A stretch of 34,602 nt of DNA, from assembly GCA_945877515.1 (NCBI GenBank), contig CAMCSE010000017.1, forward strand, positions 1 to 34,602. Direction: 5' to 3'. The translations under genes were made by a program, and so were the position numbers. The notes under the pieces were generated by a model. The model saw only the letters and a list, made by a program, of their open reading frames with translations, was not told the DNA's origin and searched no databases. This document shows positions 28,877-34,602 of this stretch, piece by piece. How positions within the stretch are numbered: position 1 is the first letter of the stretch; every line of letters begins with the position of its first letter. This DNA comes from an uncultured Clostridia bacterium (GTDB lineage: Bacteria; Bacillota; Clostridia; Oscillospirales; Oscillospiraceae).

Positions 28877-30064
28877 TTACACGAAGAGCTTTCCTTCCTT
28901 CCAGACGTAAGCGGGGAGCCGATACATGGCGGAAATATCCTGGTCCGGGTTGCCGTCGACGCAAATCAAATCGGCCAGCTTTCCAACCTTGACCGTACCC
29001 ACCTGGCTGTCCAGATGGACAATCCGGGCGCTGTCGATGGTGGCCTGGCGCAACAGCTCCACGTTGGACAAATCCATAAATTCCCTGCGGGCCTTGAATT
29101 CCAGTCCGGGCTGGAGACTGAAGGTGTCCCGGTCAGCATCCGAGCCCCAGCCCATGCGGACGCCCGCCCGGTATGCCTTGGCCATGTTCTGACGTATGTT
29201 TTCCATCACGTCCAAAGACCGCTCCCGCATGAAGCCAGGAGTGTTTCCGGTGATGTTTCTGGCCATGGAATAGGCAACCGAGAGTGTCGGGATCACGGCA
29301 GTCACATTGCCGTGAGCCAGCAGAGCTTCAATGCACTCGTCGTCGATGTAAGAGGCGTGCTCAATGGTGCCGATCTCCTCCTCGGCGCAGGCCATGATAC
29401 CTTCCTTGCCATGGCAGTGGGCGGCCACATAGGTGTTGAGGCTCTTGGCCACGTCGGAGAGTACATGCAGCTCCTCCCGGGTGCAGATCATGGCTCCGGG
29501 GTCGCCACCCTTGTTCATCACTGCGCCGGTAACCATATACTTGACAAAGTCGGCTCCCGCCGCAATGTCGGTCCGGGCAACCTCCCACGCCTCATGAGGG
29601 CCGTTGAACTCCTTGTAGACGGGGCCGAAGGCGCTGTTGCCCATTGCGGACGGACTGTTGCAAGCTCCGGCTGTGATGACCCGGGGACCCATCAGCAATC
29701 CGCTGGCATAGGCGTCCCGCAGATAGACGCCCAGATAGTACATGCACCCGCAGTCCCGGACGGTGGTGTAGCCGTTGCGCAGATACTGATATCCATAGGA
29801 AATGCCGTTCAGCAGAGCCTGACTCTCCCCCCGGGCCCGGAGTTCATAGACATTTACGGTGTCAAAATTGAAGTGCATATGCAGGTCAAAGAGACCCGGC
29901 ATGACCGTTTTGCCCTCCAAATCCATCACGGTCTCGCCTTTCGTGCCGGTCCCAGGGGCATTAATCTCCCGGATGACCTTGCCGTCCAGCAGAATGTCCG
30001 CCATAACATCATCGTAGTCTTCCGTCAGCTCGGGAATCAAACGGCAGTTTTTCAATGTAATCAT
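28877..30064 (-). CDS. Metal-dependent amidohydrolase (imidazolonepropionase/prolidase-like)
   Basis: A 395-residue amidohydrolase-superfamily enzyme. Metal-site residues: HMHF (His-x-His after DLEGKTVMPGLFDL), the probable carboxylated Lys in DFVKYMV, His in AAHCHG, His in IEHASY and Asp in GWGSDAD. The pattern is that of the imidazolonepropionase-like / Xaa-Pro dipeptidase group, which cleaves cyclic amides or dipeptide-like bonds. ATG 30064 is chosen because GAGGAG lies eight bases before it; the in-frame GTG at 30073 overlaps that site. It starts five bases after the symporter stop. With two transporters upstream and a divergent regulator it forms an uptake-and-hydrolysis operon; the substrate is unknown. 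Confidence 0.9.
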   Translation of the reverse strand: MITLKNCRLIPELTEDYDDVMADILLDGKVIREINAPGTGTKGETVMDLEGKTVMPGLFDLHMHFNFDTVNVYELRARGESQALLNGISYGYQYLRNGYTTVRDCGCMYYLGVYLRDAYASGLLMGPRVITAGACNSPSAMGNSAFGPVYKEFNGPHEAWEVARTDIAAGADFVKYMVTGAVMNKGGDPGAMICTREELHVLSDVAKSLNTYVAAHCHGKEGIMACAEEEIGTIEHASYIDDECIEALLAHGNVTAVIPTLSVAYSMARNITGNTPGFMRERSLDVMENIRQNMAKAYRAGVRMGWGSDADRDTFSLQPGLEFKARREFMDLSNVELLRQATIDSARIVHLDSQVGTVKVGKLADLICVDGNPDQDISAMYRLPAYVWKEGKLFV

Positions 30065-30069
30065 ACGAT

Positions 30070-31488
30070 TCACTCCTCAATTTGTGTATGGTTGGTTTTT
30101 CTCGGGGACCCGGAGGCTCCTAACTTGGAAACGGCAGTCAATACGATGGCGCCTATCAGGATGCCTACCACGTTGGAGGGCAGTGCTTCCAGAACCGCCG
30201 GGCGGAACCGGGGCAGATACTCCCAGGCAAGGCTGACCGCCAGGGCGGCAAGCATACTGGCAAGAGCGCCGTTGGCATTGGCAAAGGAACTCTTCATGCC
30301 GAAGACCATGGGCGCAAAGACGCAGGCGCCGTAAAAGAGACCGGAAATGTATATGACGTTGATGATATTCTGGGAGACCATGGAGATGCCGATGCTGAGC
30401 AGGGCCACGACCCAAACCATAGCGCGGGATACCCGTACCACGCCGACTGCTTTTTCCCTCCGTAACGGGACCCAGATGTCATTGACAATAAGGGTAGTCG
30501 TGGCGTGCAGGATCGAGGTAGCTGTGGAGATAGTGGCCGCAAACACGCCGGCCACCCCCAGCCCAATCAGGCCGTGCGGGAAAAACCGCAGCAGCAGCTC
30601 TGGGAACACGGCGTTGCTGTCCTCTATCCCCGGCATCAATACGGCAGCGGAAACGCCGATAATCCCCAGAATCACCGAGATAATCAGATAGAAGCAGCCG
30701 GAGAAAATCGCGCCGAACCGCGCAGTGTCCTCCGTTTCGGCGGCGGCCATCCGTTGCACATAGTTCTGATTGGTGGAGTAGCCTATGAAGCACAGCAGGA
30801 ACCAGGAGAAGGGCGTCCAGAATCCCAGCTCCGTTACCCGCAGAAAACCGTCGGGTAGCCGGGCGGCGATGCTCCCCAGGCCGCCGCCAGCGTGGAGGAC
30901 GATGGGGACCGCCACCACTAGGGAGACCACAATAATCACGAAGAGCACCGCGTCCGTGTTGACCACCGACCGCAGTCCACCGCTGGTGAGACAGATGACC
31001 AGCAGTAGGCAGATGATCAGACAGAAAGTCATGCTGAATCCGGTGATGGTGTACAGGACGGCGCAGGCAATGGTAAACTGAGAGGACAGCAACGCCACAT
31101 TTGAACAGATGTGCATAACGCTGGCCAGCAATTTTACGGCGGGAGAATACCGCTTTCCCAGATAGTCCGGCAGAGTCGCGCTGTCCATGCGGTTGAACGC
31201 CTTGGCGAACAGAAATCCGACAATGAGAAAGGCGGGGGCCGCCGTCAGGTTCCACCAGATACCACTCATGCCCACGACATAGCAGTAGCCGATGGCCCCC
31301 ACCATACCGCTGCCGCCGAAGTCGGTGGCGGCGGTGGAAAAGCCAGCCTGGAGTTTGTTGAGGCTCTTATTAGCCATCAGGAACTCTCCCTCGCTGGCGC
31401 TCGCCCGGGAGCGCCGCCCGGAAAGCACTCCAACGGCAAAGACCGCCAAAATGGACAGGGCTAAAACGATGCAGTCTAAAATGTTCAT
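30070..31488 (-). CDS. Sodium:solute symporter (SSS family)
   Basis: A 472-residue membrane protein with about 13 hydrophobic segments. The first part shows the SSS pattern: a helix start, then the GEFLMANKSLNKLQAGFSTAATDFGGSGMVG segment (first part of the sodium-site bundle), TLPDYLGKRYSP, and later GVFAATISTATSILHATTTLIVND (the conserved Na+-site Ser/Thr helix). It imports an organic solute with Na+. The Na+ gradient could come from the Na+-type pyrophosphatase in this window. Substrate unknown; the amidohydrolase downstream suggests a dipeptide, cyclic amide or similar compound. It begins 11 bases after the MFS stop, with a weak ribosome binding site; two nearby copies of TGACATGAAC suggest reinitiation. 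Confidence 0.92.
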   Translation of the reverse strand: MNILDCIVLALSILAVFAVGVLSGRRSRASASEGEFLMANKSLNKLQAGFSTAATDFGGSGMVGAIGYCYVVGMSGIWWNLTAAPAFLIVGFLFAKAFNRMDSATLPDYLGKRYSPAVKLLASVMHICSNVALLSSQFTIACAVLYTITGFSMTFCLIICLLLVICLTSGGLRSVVNTDAVLFVIIVVSLVVAVPIVLHAGGGLGSIAARLPDGFLRVTELGFWTPFSWFLLCFIGYSTNQNYVQRMAAAETEDTARFGAIFSGCFYLIISVILGIIGVSAAVLMPGIEDSNAVFPELLLRFFPHGLIGLGVAGVFAATISTATSILHATTTLIVNDIWVPLRREKAVGVVRVSRAMVWVVALLSIGISMVSQNIINVIYISGLFYGACVFAPMVFGMKSSFANANGALASMLAALAVSLAWEYLPRFRPAVLEALPSNVVGILIGAIVLTAVSKLGASGSPRKTNHTQIEE

Positions 31489-31499
31489 GTCAGTTCATG

Positions 31500-32735
31500 T
31501 CAGCTCTCTATGGACCCGGAGGCGGAGGAGATGAGATTATGACTCTTCTCATAGCGGTGCAGCAGGAAGGCGCAAACCACGACCACAGCCAGGCCCGCCA
31601 GATAGAGAAGAAGGATGTTCCGGTAACCCGCGTTGCCGTAAGCGTCCAGCCAGTTGCCGCACAAGGTGTACAGCCACAGGTCGGTGGAATAGCCCACGGC
31701 GGAGGTGATGCCCATGGCGGTGCCGGTGATCTCCATGGGGACCTTGGCTTCGGGAATGGGGGTATACATGCCGGGGCGGGCGATAATGGCAATGCAGATT
31801 AGCAGGATGGCCAAAACAGCGGCGACAACCATCATGGAGGGATTTTGAGGCAGGAGGAACAACGCTCCGGTTATTACCGCCAGGCTGAGGGAGCAGACAA
31901 TCAGGAACTTGGGCGTCTTCCAGCGGTCCAGCAGCAGGCCGCCGATGCCCACCACAAAAATGCGGATGACAGTGCGGTTGGCAATGGCGAGGGCGGTTCC
32001 GAACTCTACCGAAGTGCCAAACACGCTGCACAGGTAGGGATTCAGATAGCTGGTGCCGGTAGCCAAGATGAAGAGGCCCATGACGATGAATCCGTTAATC
32101 CAGGTCACGGGGTGGGCCAGAGCTTTGCCCACCATTCTTACATTGAATTCATTGCTGGCCTGTTCATTCTTTGGATCTTCCAGGGTCAGACCGATGATGA
32201 TGGTTACCACGACGAGGATAGAGGCATATATGGCGGTGACCATACGAAAACTGCTGATATGTCCCAGCAAGCCCAAAATACCATAGCTGGTAACGGCTCC
32301 AACCACGGCGGCGCAGGTCTCAAAGAAGCCAAAGATTTTCCCCTCTTCATTTTCATTTGCCTGGGCGCGGACCAGTTTCAGGTATGCACTCCAATGCAGG
32401 AAGGTAGTGGAGATGCCAAAGCCCAGATAACAGACCAGTAGGATGCTGTAGCCCTGAATGAGGCACATGGCATAGCCCAGCGCGGCAGTCAGGAGCTGGG
32501 AGAGCATGATCACTTTTTTCGGTGAGAATTTGTCCGCTATGATACCGCCAAAGAGGTAGCCGGGTGTCGCCGTCAGGGAGAACATGCTCATGAGGAACCC
32601 GGCCTGAGTGTTGCTGAGGGAAAATGCCTCCAGAAACTGTGTATAGAACGATGAGCTCAGGTAAGGTAGGCTGTAACACAGGGTGGTCAGGGTCAGGAAA
32701 AAAATCATCACATATTTTTTTCGATTCGTTGTCAT
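31500..32735 (-). CDS. MFS transporter
   Basis: A 411-residue major facilitator with 12 predicted membrane segments in two halves of six. The loop between helices 2 and 3 has the MFS motif A region (GGIIADKFSPKKVI), with a second version in the C-terminal half (GGLLLDRWKTPKF). It is the first gene of the minus-strand operon with the symporter and amidohydrolase. Having two different transporters suggests import of a substrate and export or exchange of a product, but which is which cannot be told. ATG 32735 has GAGAGG nine bases upstream; a promoter with TTGACA and TATATT lies 50 bases further. Confidence 0.9.
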   Translation of the reverse strand: MTTNRKKYVMIFFLTLTTLCYSLPYLSSSFYTQFLEAFSLSNTQAGFLMSMFSLTATPGYLFGGIIADKFSPKKVIMLSQLLTAALGYAMCLIQGYSILLVCYLGFGISTTFLHWSAYLKLVRAQANENEEGKIFGFFETCAAVVGAVTSYGILGLLGHISSFRMVTAIYASILVVVTIIIGLTLEDPKNEQASNEFNVRMVGKALAHPVTWINGFIVMGLFILATGTSYLNPYLCSVFGTSVEFGTALAIANRTVIRIFVVGIGGLLLDRWKTPKFLIVCSLSLAVITGALFLLPQNPSMMVVAAVLAILLICIAIIARPGMYTPIPEAKVPMEITGTAMGITSAVGYSTDLWLYTLCGNWLDAYGNAGYRNILLLYLAGLAVVVVCAFLLHRYEKSHNLISSASGSIES

Positions 32736-32785
32736 AACTAAGACCTCTCTTTCGCATTTTAATCTGTTGAAATTACATTATATGC

Positions 32786-32814
32786 AATATATGCAAAGCG
32801 GCCTCGTTTGTCAA
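32786..32814 (-). promoter_or_regulatory. Promoter of the MFS-symporter-amidohydrolase operon
   Basis: Minus-strand TTGACA (32809-32814), 17-bp spacer, TATATT (32786-32791). It is divergent from the regulator promoter at 32860-32888. Confidence 0.8.
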
Positions 32815-32820
32815 ATCAGT

Positions 32821-32874
32821 TTTTTCCACTCACAGGGGAAAAATGAGTGTAATTTCCACTTGACAGGGAATTTT
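32821..32874. promoter_or_regulatory. Pair of similar operator-like sites
   Basis: Two related imperfect palindromes, TTTTTCC...GGGGAAAAA (32821-32843) and AATTTCC...GGGAATTTT (32851-32874), share TTTCCACT followed by ACAGGG and are about 30 bases apart. The first lies just upstream of the minus-strand -35 box; the second covers the plus-strand -35 box (TTGACA is part of it). Probable binding sites of the divergent XRE-type regulator. Confidence 0.65.
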
Positions 32875-32888
32875 GGTGATAATATAAT
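32860..32888 (+). promoter_or_regulatory. Promoter of the XRE-type regulator
   Basis: Perfect TTGACA (32860-32865), 17-bp spacer, TATAAT (32883-32888). Its -35 box is inside the second operator-like site, predicting autorepression. Confidence 0.85.
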
Positions 32889-32969
32889 GACCTCAAAATC
32901 AGTTGTTACAAAATGGTAAAACCATCTTGTAAAATTTCACAAAAATTTGCGCTTTAGGAGGGGTTTATT

Positions 32970-33695
32970 ATGCAAGAATCCATCGACTATCTCGTAGGAA
33001 GCCGGCTCCGCCAGTACCGCAGGCTCCGGGGTTATTCCCTGATAGAATTTTCCGCGATGCTACACCGCAGCAAATCCGCCATCTCCAAATATGAGCGGGG
33101 CGAGGTCTCCATTGATTTGCGTACCCTGAACGAGATGGCCAGGCTCCTGGATATACCCCTCTCCGCCCTCCTGCTTGATGAGCAGGAGGCCGTCCAGGTG
33201 TCCTCCCTGTTTCATCTGCCCACTTCGGAGGAGGACGGGCCTCAGCAGCGCCTGTACGTCTACATGTGGAGCGGCCGCCCCAAAGCCTATTTGAGCAGGC
33301 AGGTTTTATTCCTGAGTGCTCACACCGCGACCCTGTTCGGCGAGGTGGAGAGCGAGGAGAATTACTGCGCCTGCAAATACTGCTTCGCGGGTGATGGGCG
33401 CCGCTCCGATTTGTCTTACCGGGTGTTTCTCCGCAATCTGGCTCATGAAAATGACCTGGTGATCCTGGACTTCCAGCTTCCGCTCAATAACCAGACGGAA
33501 GTCCCCGGCTTTTTCTGTACCTTTTCCATCGGCCCCCATTTCCCTCTGGCCACCAAGGCGATTTTGTCCAGAGAGCCCATCCGGGACGAAGAGCGGCTGA
33601 AGAAGCTGCTGATTTTTGACAGGGAGGACTTCAAGACCTATCGCAGGCAAAACAGCTTCTCGGTGAACTATACCAACCGCATAGGAACGGTCTGA
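32970..33695 (+). CDS. XRE-family transcriptional regulator with Cys-containing sensor domain
   Basis: A 241-residue regulator. Residues 10-65 form a Cro/C1-type helix-turn-helix (SRLRQYRRLRGYSLIEFSAM, then KSAISKYERGEVSIDLRTL). Residues about 90-240 form a separate domain with strands such as QRLYVYMWSG and DLVILDFQL, and a compact Cys-x-Cys-x2-Cys set (133, 135, 138) that could bind a metal or the ligand. I cannot name this domain; it is not a cupin by any clear motif. ATG 32970 has AGGAGGGG upstream. It is divergent from the transporter-amidohydrolase operon, which it most likely controls through the paired sites at 32821-32874. Confidence 0.85.
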   Translation: MQESIDYLVGSRLRQYRRLRGYSLIEFSAMLHRSKSAISKYERGEVSIDLRTLNEMARLLDIPLSALLLDEQEAVQVSSLFHLPTSEEDGPQQRLYVYMWSGRPKAYLSRQVLFLSAHTATLFGEVESEENYCACKYCFAGDGRRSDLSYRVFLRNLAHENDLVILDFQLPLNNQTEVPGFFCTFSIGPHFPLATKAILSREPIRDEERLKKLLIFDREDFKTYRRQNSFSVNYTNRIGTV

Positions 33696-33698
33696 GCG

Positions 33699-33755
33699 TT
33701 CCCGCAAAAAGCACCGTCGCTACCTAATCTGGCGGAGGCAGTGTTTTGCGGGAAA
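33699..33755. other. Long-range inverted repeat after the regulator gene
   Basis: Perfect 11-bp arms TTCCCGCAAAA and TTTTGCGGGAA around a 35-base loop, right after the regulator stop. It could act as a terminator or as a structured 3' end. No family recognised. Confidence 0.4.
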
Positions 33756-33776
33756 CAATCGATAAGATGATTTCCC

Positions 33777-34092
33777 ATGAAAAATACAATGGTGTGCAGA
33801 AAGGTTCAGGGGCATTATTGCAAGATCTGCGCAATTCGAAAGTCCAACGAGAGCTTCAGAGGGAAGGGGCGTGCGACCCATATTTGCAAGACCTGCGCAT
33901 GTCTGTCACCAGAAAAGCAGGCAGAACAGATGACGCTCCGCCGCCTGGAAAATCTGCCGCCGCACCGTCTCAGCGAAAGCGAGATGACTTGGCTGAAGAA
34001 TCGAGCGCACGACCACCGGCCCGAAGTGAAGTCCTTGGCCTGTGCGGTCTTTGCGGAGAGATTTCCCTGTACGGCCCGAAAGCCGGGGTTCC
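33777..34092 (+). pseudogene. CxxC-rich small protein, 3' end replaced by terminator repeat
   Basis: From ATG 33777 (or 33789) a frame encodes MKNTMVCRKVQGHYCKICAI, then RKSNESFRGKGRATHICKTCAC and a helical Glu/Leu-rich part (LENLPPHRLSESEMTWLKNR), ending near RKPGF. Two CxxC pairs with the spacing of a small treble-clef or zinc ribbon make this a real protein, not a chance frame. At about 34092 the frame runs into the TTGACAGGCTGA tag and the spoVT terminator and then stays open to the window edge opposite spoVT, so the true C-terminus appears lost. It lacks a good ribosome binding site. I recall similar CxxC proteins in clostridial genomes but know no function. Confidence 0.5.
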
Positions 34093-34104
34093 TTGACAGG
34101 CTGA
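34093..34104 (-). repeat. Post-terminator tag, copy 3
   Basis: TTGACAGGCTGA on the plus strand, i.e. TCAGCCTGTCAA in the sense of spoVT, directly after the spoVT terminator. Same arrangement as at 13951 and 28708. Confidence 0.7.
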
Positions 34105-34138
34105 AAACGACCCTGTGGCGAAGCCACAGGGCCGTTTT
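34104..34138 (-). terminator. Terminator of spoVT
   Basis: Same 35-bp hairpin block as 28674-28708 (stem CCCTGTGGC/GCCACAGGG), here two bases past the spoVT stop and ending in CGTTTT on the minus strand. Confidence 0.85.
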
Positions 34139-34139
34139 A

Positions 34140-34602
34140 TCAGCTCTCCATATTCTTTCCCAGAAACGCCGCCACGGTCTGCGCCAGCTTGCACTCCGTC
34201 TCACCGGCCGTCCTGCCGTCCGGCGACAGGAACAGCACCGCGCCCAGCACGTCGCCTTCGCACAGGATGGGCGCCGCCACCGCCGCCCGGTAGCCGTTGT
34301 CCTCCTCGCTGACGGCTACGCCTTCGCCGCAGTACAGCCCGCGCCCGGCCATGATGCGCTCCAGCTCCGGGGAGAGAGGCTTGCCCAGCAGCTCCTTCTT
34401 CCCCGCCCCGGCCATGGCGATCACCGCGTCCCGGTCGGTCACCGCGGCAGAAAAATCGGTGCTGCGGCTGAGGGTGTCGCAGAACTGCGCCGCGAACTCC
34501 TCCAGCCCGCCGATCAGGGAGTATTTTTTGAAAATGACCTCGCCGTCCCGTGTGGTGTAGATCTCCAACGGGTCGCCCTCACGGATACGCATGGTTCTTC
34601 GT
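34140..34602 (-). CDS. spoVT: Stage V sporulation protein T (5' end outside window)
   Basis: 154 residues of SpoVT are visible; the frame is open through the window edge and the first 20-odd residues lie outside. The visible start RRTMRIREGDPLEIY is the second half of the AbrB-type swapped-hairpin DNA-binding domain, not the true N-terminus; the ATG at 34592 is internal. After IFKKYSLIG comes a GAF-like domain (about 30-150 of the visible part: DFSAAVTDRDAVIAMAG, GYRAAVAAPILCEGDVLGAVLF). SpoVT is a forespore regulator active under sigma G. Its presence marks a spore-former. It ends in a terminator at 34104-34138. Confidence 0.95.
   Translation of the reverse strand, partial: RRTMRIREGDPLEIYTTRDGEVIFKKYSLIGGLEEFAAQFCDTLSRSTDFSAAVTDRDAVIAMAGAGKKELLGKPLSPELERIMAGRGLYCGEGVAVSEEDNGYRAAVAAPILCEGDVLGAVLFLSPDGRTAGETECKLAQTVAAFLGKNMES

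Noticed and set aside
34140-34592. ATG 34592 as the start of spoVT
   Set aside because: The frame continues to the window edge and ATG 34592 falls in the middle of the AbrB-type domain, so the gene is simply cut by the edge.

Overview
The window reads as chromosomal DNA of a high-GC, strictly anaerobic, spore-forming Clostridia member. I infer something close to the Oscillospiraceae (Oscillibacter / Flavonifractor type). The reasons are a SpoVT gene at the right edge, two flavodiiron proteins, rubredoxin and many ferredoxin-type clusters, a K+-dependent membrane pyrophosphatase, and GC-rich coding with strong AGGAGG ribosome binding sites. No rRNA, tRNA or CRISPR array was seen.

Region 1 (1-3900). 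The left edge holds the cut-off start of a Maff2-type gene, a scar of an integrative conjugative element. Next come a ferritin gene and a Fur/PerR-type regulator gene with a one-base frameshift, both on the minus strand behind a promoter with an 8-bp-arm palindrome at its start site. Facing away is an Rrf2 regulator - thioredoxin - thioredoxin reductase operon, followed by a ClbS/DfsB-type gene broken by an in-frame amber codon.

Region 2 (4035-9100, minus strand). An Rrf2 regulator is followed by an unusual three-part protein (acyl-CoA dehydrogenase + ETF-alpha FAD domain + rubredoxin) and then two tandem flavodiiron proteins. With region 1 this forms an iron/oxygen/redox-defence island. The fused rubredoxin suggests a direct electron path from acyl-CoA oxidation to O2 or NO reduction.

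Region 3 (9270-15230) is a degraded accessory zone. It holds the 3' part of a histidine kinase fused to a xylulokinase 5' part, a frameshifted ROK (XylR-type) repressor gene, and two IS1182-type transposase tails. Between those tails lies an intact two-gene module: an AbrB-fold protein and a HipA-like kinase, with a palindrome exactly between the -35 and -10 boxes. Then come a Cys-rich small protein broken by a frameshift and the sensor/HAMP part of a histidine kinase.

Region 4 (15339-24735) is housekeeping: a zinc-ribbon/beta-helix membrane-anchored protein, membrane pyrophosphatase, tsaD, rimI and polA on the minus strand, and a divergent nitrilase. PolA and the nitrilase share an intergenic region with two tandem 21-bp repeats.

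Region 5 (24842-28708) is a plus-strand operon: a 934-residue Fe-S/FAD oxidoreductase, hypA and hypB, with no hydrogenase genes nearby.

Region 6 (28877-33695) is a catabolic cassette: MFS transporter, sodium:solute symporter and metal-dependent amidohydrolase on the minus strand. A divergent XRE-type regulator sits next to two similar operator-like sites. The window ends with a CxxC-rich small ORF, a terminator repeat and the 3' part of spoVT.

Two patterns cross the window. First, several genes are broken by single-base changes, three of them at or next to short homopolymer runs, so sequencing error must be excluded before calling them pseudogenes. Second, a 12-13 base tag (TCAGCCTGTCAA) directly follows three different terminator hairpins, in the sense of the upstream gene each time.
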